IMG/VR virus record: IMGVR_UViG_3300044815_000097
Span: 1-44,428 of that record
Reading direction: 5' to 3' (one strand)
Source of the DNA: a virus
Length of the DNA stretch: 44,428 nt
The notes under the pieces were generated by a model. The model saw nothing but the letters and a program-made list of their open reading frames with translations, had not been told where the DNA came from and made no database searches. Below, piece by piece: positions 1-8,705 of this stretch. Position numbers and translations under genes: made by a program. Positions within the stretch are counted from its first letter, which is position 1. Each line of letters opens with the position of its first letter.

Positions 1-59
1 ACTTCTCCACGCCTCTCCCTCCGATCGGATTTCACACGTAGATCAACTCGGGGGTTCCT
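1..59. other. left window end, candidate cos-side non-coding DNA
   Basis: No gene is visible before the first GTG. The stretch is less GC-rich than the genes and sits immediately upstream of the packaging genes, where cos sites lie in HK97-type phages. If the window is closed into a circle, the last bases (GGAGAC) and the first (ACTTCTCC) form the dyad GGAGA-CACT-TCTCC across the junction. Assignment as cos is inference from position and this dyad. Confidence 0.35.
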
Positions 60-275
60 GTGGCAACTCACCGAGAGGCCCTGGAGGCCATCAGGGACCG
101 CCTGACGAACGAACTGGCTCTTGCGGAGGGTCGAGACGTCGCGGCCATCTCCAAGGAGCTACGGGCCACCTGGGTCGAGTTGGATGCCATGCCGAACCCC
201 GAGGGCGTCCGCGCGCCGGCTGATGAGATCGCCCGGCGCCGCGAGGAACGCCGGTTGAAAGCAGCCGGCGAATGA
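60..275 (+). CDS. small terminase-side protein, candidate small terminase subunit
   Basis: A 71-residue, charged, mostly helical protein starting at GTG (MATHREALEAI...). Proteins of this size and type, with a conserved 'ALEAIRDRL' opening, commonly precede the large terminase in actinophages and are often labelled small terminase or hypothetical. Its stop overlaps the TerL start (ATGA), so the two are translationally coupled. No HTH is obvious, so DNA recognition at cos is inferred from position only. Confidence 0.55.
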   Translation: MATHREALEAIRDRLTNELALAEGRDVAAISKELRATWVELDAMPNPEGVRAPADEIARRREERRLKAAGE

Positions 276-1750
276 CCGTCATCGACCTGGCCAGCGCCGA
301 GCAGCCGCGGATCCTGCACGTGCCGCGCTACTCGACCTCTGCCGGCGATGAGGCTGTGGACCTGGCGGCCTCGGCCGGCCTGATCCTCGACCCGTGGCAG
401 GCGTACGTCCTGCGCAACTCGCTCGGCGAACGCCCGGACGGCCGGTGGTCGTCCTTCGAGGTGGGCCTGATCGTCGCCCGGCAGCAGGGGAAAGGCTCCG
501 TTCTCGAGGCGCGCGAGCTGGCCGGCCTGGTGCTGTTCGGCGAGCGGCAGATCGTGCACACCGCCCACGAGCTGAAGACGTCGATGAAGCACTTCAAGCG
601 GCTGGTCAACCTCTTCGACGGCTCGGCCGACCTGCGTAAGCGGCTCAAGAAGGTCATCAACTCCAACGGCAAAGAGGGCCTGGAGATGACCGACGGGGCC
701 GTGCTGGAGTGCTTGGCGCGGACGAAGAACGCGGGCCGCGGCTTCACCGGCGACCTGGTCGTGCTCGACGAGGCGTACGCGCTGACCGCCGACCAGATGG
801 ACGCGACGATGCCGACGATGCTCGCAGTCGACAACGCGCAGGTCTGGTACACCAGCTCCCCGCCGCTCGACGCCGTGTCGGGGCAGGTGCTCATGTCGAT
901 CCGGGACCGCGCCCAGACGGGCGAGGCACGTCGGCTGGCCTGGTTCGACTACGGCCTGGCCGGCAGCCTGGACCGCCTCAAGGGCATCGACCTTGACGAC
1001 CGGGGCAACTGGTACGCCGCGCTTCCGTCGCTGCGCTCTGGCCGGATCCGCGAAGAGAACGTCCAGACCATGCGGGACGTTCTGCCGACGGACGCCGGGT
1101 TCGCCCGGGAGATCCTGGGAATTTGGCCGCCCGGCCTGGGCGGCAACTTCCAGGTCATCCCCAAGGCTGACTGGTCTGACGCCCTCGACGACCAGTCCGA
1201 GATCGTCGGCCCTCTCGCCTTGGCGGCGGCGGTGTCGCTGGACCGGACCCGGTCGTCGATCGCCGCGTGTGGGCACCGCGCCGACGGGAAGCTGCACGTC
1301 GAGCTGACGTCGACGGCGCTGCGGGTCGACAACCGCAACGGCACCGGCTGGGTCGTTCCCCGCCTGGTGGAGCTGGCCAGCCGGAACACGCCGGCGGCGA
1401 TCGTCATGGACGAGTTCGGCCCGACCGGCTCTCTGATCGCCTCCGCCGAGGAGGCCGGGCTCTCGATCACCCGCGCCGGCACCGCGTCGGTAGCCCGGGC
1501 GTACGGCATGTTCTTCGACGCGGTGTCGGGCACGGACCCGGCGTCGCGGGTGTTGAAGCACCTCGGCCAGCCGGAGTTGTCCGCGGCGGTGGCCGGCGCG
1601 AAACGGCGCCCGCTGGGCGAAGGATTCACCTGGGACCGCAAGGCGGCGGAGGTGGACATCACCCCGCTGGTCGCCGTGACGAACGCGATGTGGGGGTTCG
1701 CCGTGCACGGCCATGTCGAAGCGCCTGCGCCTTGGGCGATGTACGCGTGA
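272..1750 (+). CDS. terL: large terminase subunit (packaging ATPase-nuclease)
   Basis: A 492-residue terminase that would cut concatemeric phage DNA and pump it into the prohead through the portal. The N-terminal ATPase half has a Walker A-like ARQQGKGS (residues 69-76), a Walker B LVVLDEA (162-168), and a likely coupling motif YTSSPP (193-198). The C-terminal half has acidic residues typical of the RNase H-like nuclease, D324 in VSLDRT and D380 in IVMDEFG. Length is normal for the family. The ATG overlaps the upstream stop. The next gene starts inside its last codons. Confidence 0.95.
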   Translation: MTVIDLASAEQPRILHVPRYSTSAGDEAVDLAASAGLILDPWQAYVLRNSLGERPDGRWSSFEVGLIVARQQGKGSVLEARELAGLVLFGERQIVHTAHELKTSMKHFKRLVNLFDGSADLRKRLKKVINSNGKEGLEMTDGAVLECLARTKNAGRGFTGDLVVLDEAYALTADQMDATMPTMLAVDNAQVWYTSSPPLDAVSGQVLMSIRDRAQTGEARRLAWFDYGLAGSLDRLKGIDLDDRGNWYAALPSLRSGRIREENVQTMRDVLPTDAGFAREILGIWPPGLGGNFQVIPKADWSDALDDQSEIVGPLALAAAVSLDRTRSSIAACGHRADGKLHVELTSTALRVDNRNGTGWVVPRLVELASRNTPAAIVMDEFGPTGSLIASAEEAGLSITRAGTASVARAYGMFFDAVSGTDPASRVLKHLGQPELSAAVAGAKRRPLGEGFTWDRKAAEVDITPLVAVTNAMWGFAVHGHVEAPAPWAMYA

Positions 1751-1944
1751 CCCGCCGGGAGACGTTCCTGCTGCTGGTCGTGGCCGTGGTGTTCATCGCC
1801 GGCGGTCTGGTGTGGCTGTTCGGCCCGTATGGGCTGGTCGGCTCCGGTGTCGCTCTGCTCGCCCTGGCCCTGTTCGGTGTTGACGTGAAGGAGCAGGGGC
1901 GACGTGGCGAAGCTGTGGCGACTGCTGACCGGTTCGGGGAATAA
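1747..1944 (+). CDS. small two-helix membrane protein between terminase and portal
   Basis: A 65-residue protein starting at GTG, overlapping the end of terL. Two hydrophobic segments (about residues 6-24 and 28-45) are followed by a charged tail. Its 3' end overlaps the portal start by 41 bases. Similar short membrane proteins are often found between terminase and portal in Streptomyces phages, with no established role. It could be translated mainly to couple portal expression. Confidence 0.7.
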   Translation: MTRRETFLLLVVAVVFIAGGLVWLFGPYGLVGSGVALLALALFGVDVKEQGRRGEAVATADRFGE

Positions 1945-3268
1945 GGCCTGGTCCGAGCCCCCGTTCTGGGAGTCGGACCCGTTGCGGTTGCCGTTCCTGC
2001 AGCCGAGCCCGCTGTACCCGGACCAGGAACGCATCGTCCACGACTTCGAGGGCTACATCGCCGGGGCGTACAAGTCCAACGGTGTGGTCTTCGCGTGCAT
2101 CCAGGCCCGCCAGCTGGTGTTCTCCGAGGCCCGGTTCCAGTGGCGGCAGTTCTCCAAGGGCCGCCCAGGTGACCTGTTCGGCTCCCCGGAGCTGTCCCTG
2201 CTGGAGCGCCCGTGGCCGGGCGGCACCACCGGCGAGCTGCTGGCCCGGATGGACGTCACCGCGTCGCTGGCCGGCAACTACTACGCCACCACCGCCGACG
2301 ACCAGGGCCGCCTCGGCCGGGCCGCGACCGGCCCCGGCCGCCGGATCGTCCACATGCCCCCGGACCGGGTCGCGATCGTCATCCACGCCGCGTCGGGCAA
2401 CCCGAACGACCTGGACGCGAAGGTCGCCGGGTACCTGTTCGAGCCGCGCGACGCCCTGGGTAGGCCGGGCGCGTCGGTGCTGCTCACCCCGGACGAGGTG
2501 TGCCACTACTCGCCGATCCCGGACCCGGACGCCCGGTTCCGGGGCATGTCGTGGCTGACGCCGATCCTGACCGAGGTCCAGGCCGACAAGGCTGCGATGC
2601 GGCACAAGCTGAAGTTCTTCGAGAACGGCGCCACCCCGCAGCTGGTCGCCTCGCTGAAGGAGACCGTCACGGCGGGCGCGTTCAAGGAGTTCGTCCAGAC
2701 CATGAACGCCAGCCACAAGGGTGTCGACAACGCCTACAAGACGCTGTTCGTGGGCGGTGGCGCCGACGTGAAAGCAGTCGGCGCGGACCTGCGGCAGCTG
2801 GACTTCAAGCAGACCCAGGGCCACGGCGAGACCCGCATCGCGGCCGCCGCCGGTGTGCCCCCGGTGATTGTCGGCCTGTCCGAGGGCTTGCAGTCGGCGA
2901 CGTACTCGAACTACGCGCAGGCGCGCCGCCGGTTCGCTGACGGGACGATCCGGCCGCTGTGGCGGATGGCCGCGGCCAGCTTGCAGAACCTGGTCACACC
3001 GCCCCGGGACGGCGCGGAGCTCTGGTATGACGACCGCGACATCGCGTTCCTACGCGAGGACCGCATGGACGTCTCCGAGATCCAGGCGAAGCAGGCGCTG
3101 ACCATCCGGTCCCTCGTCGACGCCGGCTACACCGCCGAGTCCGCGGTCAGCGCGGTCATGGCCGAGGACTTCACCCAGCTGTCCCACTCGGGGCTGTTCT
3201 CCGTGCAGCTCCAGCCGCCCGGCAGCACCACCCCACCTGCGCCACCGACCACCACCCGGGAGCCGTGA
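1904..3268 (+). CDS. portal protein (HK97/SPP1-type)
   Basis: A 454-residue portal, forming the dodecameric ring at the unique capsid vertex through which DNA enters and to which the tail is joined. The body resembles the PF04860-type portal family, with a conserved centre around EVCHYSPIPDPD (about residues 199-210) and the stretch GVPPVIVGLSEGLQSATYSN (about 317-336). Start is GTG, with AAGGAGCAGG upstream. The C-terminus is Pro/Thr-rich. Stop overlaps the protease start. Confidence 0.93.
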   Translation: MAKLWRLLTGSGNKAWSEPPFWESDPLRLPFLQPSPLYPDQERIVHDFEGYIAGAYKSNGVVFACIQARQLVFSEARFQWRQFSKGRPGDLFGSPELSLLERPWPGGTTGELLARMDVTASLAGNYYATTADDQGRLGRAATGPGRRIVHMPPDRVAIVIHAASGNPNDLDAKVAGYLFEPRDALGRPGASVLLTPDEVCHYSPIPDPDARFRGMSWLTPILTEVQADKAAMRHKLKFFENGATPQLVASLKETVTAGAFKEFVQTMNASHKGVDNAYKTLFVGGGADVKAVGADLRQLDFKQTQGHGETRIAAAAGVPPVIVGLSEGLQSATYSNYAQARRRFADGTIRPLWRMAAASLQNLVTPPRDGAELWYDDRDIAFLREDRMDVSEIQAKQALTIRSLVDAGYTAESAVSAVMAEDFTQLSHSGLFSVQLQPPGSTTPPAPPTTTREP

Positions 3269-3987
3269 TGGACACCAAGAACCTGCGCGTCGAGGTGAAG
3301 GACGCCGACAAGGGTCAGGTGTCGGCGGTCTTCTCCACCAACGACGTCATCGACTCCGACGGCGACGTCACCGTGAAGGGCGCGTTCACCGACGGCGCCC
3401 CGGTGCGGATCTCCGCCTACCAGCACATGTCCTGGTCCGGGGCCCTGCCGGTCGGCAAGGGCGTCCTGCGGGTGTCCGGCAAGGAGACCCAGCTCGACGG
3501 CCAGTTCTTCTTGCAGACCACCGCCGGCCGCGACACGTTTGAGGTCGTCAAGCAGATGGGCGACCTGCAGGAATGGTCGTACGGGTACGACGTCGTCGAC
3601 GCCGAGTTCGGTGAGCACGACGGCAAGAACGTCCGCTTCCTGAAAGCGTTGAAGGTCCACGAGGTGTCCCCGGTGCTGATCGGCGCCGGCGTGGGCACCC
3701 GAACCCTGGCCGCCAAGAGCGGCGGCCGCACATTCTCCGACGAGGCGACGCTGGTCATGGCCAGCGTGAACGCCCTCGTCGACCGCGCCGCGGACGTCAT
3801 GGCCATGCGGCAGGAAAAGGGCAAGGCGCTCGGCACCGATTCGTCGGTGCTGCTCGACCAGCTCGAGGGCCAGCTGAAACGGCTGTCGGGGCTGCTGGTC
3901 GCCGCTGAGGCCACGCCCGATCACACCGAGGAAGAGCTGCAGCGCGAGTACCTGCGCTTCCTCCAGTCCGCATCCCGCGTCGCGTAA
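3265..3987 (+). CDS. HK97-family prohead protease, possibly with scaffold tail
   Basis: A 240-residue serine protease that would mature the prohead by cleaving capsid delta domains. The catalytic His is likely H54 in QHMSW and the catalytic Ser S105 in EWSYGYDV, in the usual spacing of the U35/S78 family. The part after about residue 170 is helical and charged, and could act as scaffold. Start may be GTG at 3265 or ATG at 3268. It lies between portal and capsid, the standard order. Confidence 0.92.
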   Translation: MMDTKNLRVEVKDADKGQVSAVFSTNDVIDSDGDVTVKGAFTDGAPVRISAYQHMSWSGALPVGKGVLRVSGKETQLDGQFFLQTTAGRDTFEVVKQMGDLQEWSYGYDVVDAEFGEHDGKNVRFLKALKVHEVSPVLIGAGVGTRTLAAKSGGRTFSDEATLVMASVNALVDRAADVMAMRQEKGKALGTDSSVLLDQLEGQLKRLSGLLVAAEATPDHTEEELQREYLRFLQSASRVA

Positions 3988-3999
3988 GAGGAGACGATC

Positions 4000-5232
4000 G
4001 TGAATTTTCCCGCGCTCAAGGAGGCCGAGGGCCGCCTCGAGGCCAAGCAGAAGGAGTTGGCCGGCATCTTCGCCGAGGCCGGCCCCGAGATGGACATGGC
4101 GAAGGTCAAGTCCGTCGACGGCGACTCGAAGGCCAAGGTCGACCACATCCGCGGCCTGAACACCACCATGGACGAGCTGGGCATCGAGCTGGAGGGCCTG
4201 CGTGAGGTCGCGAAGGCGGCTGGCCGGGTCCAGGACAGTGACGAGCAGCGCGCGAAGGCATCCGAGCGTGGCGACGCCGCCGGGTCGGGCAAGCGCGAGA
4301 GCGGCGCGAAGTCGGTCGGCGAGATGTTCGTCGAGTCGAAGGCGTTTACCGGCCGGCAGGGCCACGCCGGTCCCGAGGTGCGCCTCGACATGGACCTGAA
4401 GGCCCTGTTCGACACCGCCGGCGGCTGGGTTCCGGAGACCACCCGCGGCCCGCGGATCGTCGACTACGTGACCCGGCCGATCCAGCTGATCGACCTGATC
4501 CCGAACACGACCACCGGGCAGACGGCCGTCACCTACATGGAGGAGACGACGTTCGTCAACAACACGGCGGAGATCCCCGAGGGCAGCCCGTACCCCGAGT
4601 CTGCGCTGGGCCTTGAGGAGAAGACCTCGCCGGTCCGGAAGATCGGCACGTACATCCCGGTGACGGACGAGACGCTCGAGGATGTGCCGCGCGCCCGGGG
4701 CTACATCAACAACCGGCTGCCGTTCATGGTGCGTCAGCGCCTGGACTCGCAGCTGCTCGTCGGGTCGGGTTCGGGCTCGAACCTGCGGGGCCTGCTGAAC
4801 ACCACGGGCATCCAGACCCAGGCCAAGGGCTCCGACCCGGTCCCGGACGCCGTCTACAAGGCCATGACCAAAATCAAGATCAACGGTCTGGCGATGCCGA
4901 ACGCCACGGTGTGGCACCCCAACGACTGGCAGGACGTTCGACTCCTGCGCACCACCGACGGGATCTACATCTGGGGCTCGCCGTCCGAGCCGGGCCCGGC
5001 CCGGATCTGGGGACTGCCCGTCATCGAGGCGTTCGGACTGACCGAGGGAACCGCCGTCGTCGGCGACTTCGCGAACTTCTCGGAGCTCGCCGTGCGCCGC
5101 GGCATAGACGTGCAGATCTCGAACAGCCACGCCGACTACTTCGTCAACGGCAAGCAGGCGATCCGCGCCGACATCCGGGTGGCCCTGGTCTTCTACCGGC
5201 CCGCCGCATTCGCCACCGTCACCGGCGTCTGA
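4000..5232 (+). CDS. major capsid protein (HK97 fold)
   Basis: A 410-residue capsid protein. Residues 1 to about 85 form a charged coiled-coil delta domain; a Gly/Ser/Lys linker follows (about 88-105), and the HK97-fold body starts near residue 125, with GGWVPETT near 141 and a typical end in RVALVFYRPAAFATVTGV. The delta domain would be removed by the upstream protease. GTG start with an AAGAGGAGA ribosome site 6 bases ahead. Confidence 0.95.
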   Translation: MNFPALKEAEGRLEAKQKELAGIFAEAGPEMDMAKVKSVDGDSKAKVDHIRGLNTTMDELGIELEGLREVAKAAGRVQDSDEQRAKASERGDAAGSGKRESGAKSVGEMFVESKAFTGRQGHAGPEVRLDMDLKALFDTAGGWVPETTRGPRIVDYVTRPIQLIDLIPNTTTGQTAVTYMEETTFVNNTAEIPEGSPYPESALGLEEKTSPVRKIGTYIPVTDETLEDVPRARGYINNRLPFMVRQRLDSQLLVGSGSGSNLRGLLNTTGIQTQAKGSDPVPDAVYKAMTKIKINGLAMPNATVWHPNDWQDVRLLRTTDGIYIWGSPSEPGPARIWGLPVIEAFGLTEGTAVVGDFANFSELAVRRGIDVQISNSHADYFVNGKQAIRADIRVALVFYRPAAFATVTGV

Positions 5233-5256
5233 GCCGGTTAGACAAGGAGAACGATC

Positions 5257-5667
5257 ATGCCGTACTCGGGTGGTTACCCGGAGCAGCCCCTCAAGTCCAT
5301 GCGTGCCCGCTACGACTTCGCGGTCGACGGCGGCGCGGTCGGTGACATCGACCTGACCAAGACGGCCGCCTTGCCGATCAACGCGGTGATTGTGGGCGGG
5401 TTCGTCGAGGTCGACACCGTCCCGACGTCGGGCGGCTCGGCCACCATCGCGCTGAAGGTGGAAGGCGCTGCGGACATCGTCGCCGCGGCGGCCATCTCCG
5501 GCGCGCCCTGGTCGACGACGGGCCGCAAGAGCGTGGTGCCCGCGTTCACCGGCGCTACGTCGGTGAAGACGACCGCGGCGCGGAAGGTCCAGGCCACCGT
5601 CGCGGTCGCCGCGCTGACCGCGGGTGTCATCGACGTCGTCCTGTTCTACGTCAACCTCGCGGACTGA
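5257..5667 (+). CDS. probable capsid decoration or head-stabilising protein
   Basis: A 136-residue, Ala/Val/Thr-rich protein predicted to be mostly beta strands, directly after the capsid gene with a strong AAGGAGA ribosome site. In many actinophages a protein of this size and composition in this place is a virion head component or decoration protein. No catalytic motif is visible. Function is inferred from position and composition. Confidence 0.6.
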   Translation: MPYSGGYPEQPLKSMRARYDFAVDGGAVGDIDLTKTAALPINAVIVGGFVEVDTVPTSGGSATIALKVEGAADIVAAAAISGAPWSTTGRKSVVPAFTGATSVKTTAARKVQATVAVAALTAGVIDVVLFYVNLAD

Positions 5668-5678
5668 GGGGCGGCGCT

Positions 5679-5915
5679 GTGAAGGCAACCCAGAGGCTGT
5701 GGAAGTCCGCTGGCGGCCGGTTGGTGCCGGACGGGGATCCGACGGCGGTGTCGTTGGCGTACGCGGTCGGCGATGAGCTGACTAAGCACGACGAGTCCCT
5801 GCTCCCGGCCGATGACCAGGGCGACGTCGACGACGAGAAGGCCGTCGACAAGCCCGCGGACAAGGCGCTCGACAAGCCGGCTGACAAGTCCGGCGGGATG
5901 CGCCGCAACAAGTAG
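5679..5915 (+). CDS. small charged head-module protein
   Basis: A 78-residue protein starting at GTG. The N-terminal half (MKATQRLWKSAGGRLVPDGD) is a recurring opening among small actinophage proteins placed after the capsid gene. The C-terminal third repeats the pattern DKPADK/DKALDK, a low-complexity Lys/Asp tail. A strong hairpin follows its stop. Role unknown; the repeat tail suggests a flexible, possibly capsid- or DNA-associated segment. Confidence 0.7.
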   Translation: MKATQRLWKSAGGRLVPDGDPTAVSLAYAVGDELTKHDESLLPADDQGDVDDEKAVDKPADKALDKPADKSGGMRRNK

Positions 5916-5921
5916 CAGCCG

Positions 5922-5960
5922 CGCGAAGGCCTCCGCCACTCCCCGGCGGGGGCCTTCGCG
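5922..5960 (+). terminator. GC-rich hairpin after the capsid genes
   Basis: Perfect 10-bp arms CGCGAAGGCC (5922-5931) and GGCCTTCGCG (5951-5960), with inner CCGCC/GGCGG pairing. No T tract follows, so it may attenuate transcription or protect the abundant capsid mRNA 3' end instead of stopping transcription fully. Confidence 0.7.
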
Positions 5961-6025
5961 ATCAGGCGACGTCGGTTGCTGGCAAGTAACTCTCTCGCAC
6001 CACCCCTGACTCGAGGAGGCCGTTC

Positions 6026-6466
6026 ATGGCGCGTCTGACTGGCCCCGACGAGTCGTGCCGGGTGGTGTACGTCAACAGCGGCACCAACGCTGGGAAGGCG
6101 ACGGCGCAGGGCATGTCCGCCCCGCTGTACGCCGACCTCGCGGGGACGACCGCCGCGGACGTGCAGACCACGCTCGGCGCCGCGATCGAGGAGTCGACGG
6201 TCATCGTCGACGCGTACTCCAAGCTTCCGCTGTTCCTTTTCCCCGAGGGCGTCGACACGGTCTACACCAGCATCAATGGTGGCCCGATCGTGCCGCTGTA
6301 CGCCCGCGCCGACGACCGCCTCGACGCCCTCGCGGCCGCAGCCACGGCCGAGGCCGTGGCCCGTGCTGCTGCGGACACAGCGCTCGACGACCGGCTCGAC
6401 GCCCTGCCCAACACGTACGACTCCTACGGCCGGGCGACAGCCATGGCGTTCGTCTTCGGAAGCTGA
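6026..6466 (+). CDS. structural protein of unknown role
   Basis: A 146-residue protein with a GAGGAGG ribosome site. The first 85 residues look beta-rich, and residues about 90-130 form an Ala-rich helix with the repeated stretch DDRLDAL (two copies). No family recognised. It begins a four-gene set after the capsid block, so a virion role is likely. Confidence 0.6.
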   Translation: MARLTGPDESCRVVYVNSGTNAGKATAQGMSAPLYADLAGTTAADVQTTLGAAIEESTVIVDAYSKLPLFLFPEGVDTVYTSINGGPIVPLYARADDRLDALAAAATAEAVARAAADTALDDRLDALPNTYDSYGRATAMAFVFGS

Positions 6467-6475
6467 GGTCCCATC

Positions 6476-6865
6476 ATGGCCGCACCTAACCTGCTCGGTC
6501 TCCCCGGCGTCGCCGGCTCCGCCGCGAGCCTGATCCAGAAGCTGATCGCCGCCGTCCAGCTGACGACGACTGCCGAGACCACCGTCTACACCGTGCCCGC
6601 GAGCACCGGCGTGAAGCTCGCCCAGGCCACCCTGTGCAACACCTCCGCCGGCCTGGTCCACGTGTCGCTGAGCCTGGTCCCGTCCGGCTCTACCGCGGGC
6701 GTCGCGAACCGGATCCTGTCCGCGTACCCCCTCGCGGCCGGCGACAGCCTGCCGCTCGCCGACTTCCTCGGCGGGCACATGCTCGGCCCGGGCGACTTCA
6801 TCTCGGTCCTGGCCGACGTCGCGAACACGGTCACGGTCGTGGCGTCCGCCGCGGTGGTCGCATGA
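6476..6865 (+). CDS. small beta-rich structural protein
   Basis: A 129-residue protein, rich in Ala, Val, Leu and Thr, with a beta-sandwich-like alternation after residue 30 (TVYTVPAST..., CNTSAGLVHVSLSLVPSG). Such small beta-proteins are common as phage surface or fibre-associated components. Its stop overlaps the ATG of the following hydrolase gene, so the two are probably made together. Function not known. Confidence 0.65.
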   Translation: MAAPNLLGLPGVAGSAASLIQKLIAAVQLTTTAETTVYTVPASTGVKLAQATLCNTSAGLVHVSLSLVPSGSTAGVANRILSAYPLAAGDSLPLADFLGGHMLGPGDFISVLADVANTVTVVASAAVVA

Positions 6866-8652
6866 CCACCACCCTGCTGGCCCGCACCGGCGCCCTGCCC
6901 AAGACCACCCCGAACCCGAACCTGCTGCGGGTCCTCGGCAAGCTCACCGCCGGGACCGCGATCAAGGTCACGTTCCTGGGCGACTCCGGCCTCGAGGGCG
7001 GCACCGTCACGGTCCCGGGGACCGACGACTGCGCGTCACGGCTCTGCGCCGGCCTGGCCACCCGGTTCGGCGCCACGGTGACCAAATCGAACCGGGCGGT
7101 CAGCGGCAACACGTTCGCGCACGCTCTGGACCCGACGGTGGTCTCGCCGACCCGATTCGCGTCGGCGCTGGCGGACGCCGCGGACCTGTACGTGATCTCA
7201 TACGGGCACAACGACATCCGCGCCGAGTCGTTCTCGGCGACCTATGCGCCCACGGTCGGCTACCCGATCAACGCCGGGCGGGCCGCGCTCGAGCACATGA
7301 TCCGCCGGATCCGCATCGACGTGCCCGAGGCCGACATCATCGTGTCGTCCGAGTGGCCCTACACCGGGGCGTCGACCGCCACCAACACGTACCTGCTCGC
7401 GCACGGGACGATGATGCGCCGGGTCGCCGCCCAGTACGGGTGCGCGTTCGCCGACTACTACCAGCACCTGCTCGGCCTGGGCGTGAACAACGGCGCCGAA
7501 GACTCCTACGTCTGGGCTGTGGGCGCCGTCGGGACGAACGCGTCGGCGCAGCACCCGAACAACGCCGGGCACGCCGCCTGGTCCGATCTGCTGCTGTCGC
7601 TGCTGCCCAAGCTGACGACACTCGCGCCCGCCCCTGCCCCGCCGGCCCCGCTGGGCGCCCCGCTGTTCGGCGCCGAGCGGTACACCCACACCGAGATGCT
7701 CGACATCCCGAACTACACCGGGGCGGTTCTGCCTGCCCGGTGGCGGGTCAGCGGGACCTGGTCGTCGTCGACGACGACCCCGACGATCAGCAGCACCGCG
7801 ACGAACTTCGCCGAGGTCCAGGCCATCGGCACCGAAGTGCGGCTGCGCCTGGACTCCGGCGTCGGGCAGGGCATTGTCAAGATCGAGTGTGATGGCGCGA
7901 TCATCAACGCGACCCTGGACCTCTCTGCGGCGCTCGGCGGCGGATCCCAGCCGTACTTCCCGATCACCGGCCTGACGCCGGGCGCGCACCGGATCGTGGT
8001 CACCGTCGTGTCAGGGTCGGTGACGTTCCGCGGCGCGGTCAACATGCCGGCCATCGGCCACAAAATCCCGTACACGTCGGCGCTGATCACCTACACCGGG
8101 TCCTGGGCGGACGGGGCGTCGGACCCGGAAGTGTTCGACCTGGTCAACCACCGGACCACCACCCAGAACGACACCGTCGCCGTCACGTTCTTCGGCACCG
8201 GCCTGGCGCTCAGCGGCGTGCTCTACGCGGCGGCCTGGAGCATCGGCGTGACCACCGACGGCGGATCCGAAAGCGTCCAGGACTGGAACACCGGCGGAAC
8301 GCTCACCCAGTACGGGTGCCGCAACGTGGTCTCCGGCCTGGCCTACGGCCGCCACACCGTCTCGCTGAAGCTGCTGTCAACCGGCCGGGCGATCCGGGTG
8401 AGCCACTTCTTCGCCTTCGACGAGACCCGCACCGCCCGCCCGAACCGGGTCGCCGGGTTCGGCGTCGTCGGCGAGGCCGTCAACTACGGCAACCCGCTGC
8501 CGGCCAGCCCTGTGGTGCTGCTCAGCGCCGACGACGCGACGTCGCTCGTCCCCGCCAACCCGACCACGCCCACGTCGTCCGGGTTCACCGTGGCCGGCAC
8601 CGCGGCGTCCCGGCATCAGTGGGTCGCCGACGGCGGCCGCTGCGCCTACTGA
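6862..8652 (+). CDS. SGNH/GDSL-type hydrolase virion protein
   Basis: A 596-residue protein. Residues about 30-250 have the SGNH hydrolase blocks: FLGDSG (block I, nucleophile S42), Gly in VSGNT (block II), YGHND (block III, Asn117) and HPNNAGH (block V, likely His231). The Asp usually three residues before the block V His is not visible (Ser228 is there). Residues 260-596 are beta-rich and look like adhesive or carbohydrate-binding modules. It may deacylate or trim host surface polymers. Start is ATG overlapping the upstream stop; an upstream in-frame opening was rejected as it lies wholly inside the preceding gene. An SGNH enzyme inside the head module is unusual. Confidence 0.85.
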   Translation: MTTTLLARTGALPKTTPNPNLLRVLGKLTAGTAIKVTFLGDSGLEGGTVTVPGTDDCASRLCAGLATRFGATVTKSNRAVSGNTFAHALDPTVVSPTRFASALADAADLYVISYGHNDIRAESFSATYAPTVGYPINAGRAALEHMIRRIRIDVPEADIIVSSEWPYTGASTATNTYLLAHGTMMRRVAAQYGCAFADYYQHLLGLGVNNGAEDSYVWAVGAVGTNASAQHPNNAGHAAWSDLLLSLLPKLTTLAPAPAPPAPLGAPLFGAERYTHTEMLDIPNYTGAVLPARWRVSGTWSSSTTTPTISSTATNFAEVQAIGTEVRLRLDSGVGQGIVKIECDGAIINATLDLSAALGGGSQPYFPITGLTPGAHRIVVTVVSGSVTFRGAVNMPAIGHKIPYTSALITYTGSWADGASDPEVFDLVNHRTTTQNDTVAVTFFGTGLALSGVLYAAAWSIGVTTDGGSESVQDWNTGGTLTQYGCRNVVSGLAYGRHTVSLKLLSTGRAIRVSHFFAFDETRTARPNRVAGFGVVGEAVNYGNPLPASPVVLLSADDATSLVPANPTTPTSSGFTVAGTAASRHQWVADGGRCAY

Positions 8653-8705
8653 TCCGCCCGCGTCAGAGCTACCCCCTCGTACTTCTAGATCGGAGGTGAC
8701 GCCGC

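Noticed and set aside
3127-5688. Very long open frame on the - strand (about 850 codons), and a similar one at 68-1714
   Set aside because: They mirror the third-position GC bias of the protease/capsid and terminase genes on the + strand, the translations are Arg/Gly/Pro/Val-rich without motifs, and the + genes are certain.
6634-6861. N-terminal extension of the SGNH hydrolase
   Set aside because: The extra residues are Arg-rich shadow of the gene at 6476-6865; the ATG at 6862 overlaps its stop as in the other coupled pairs.
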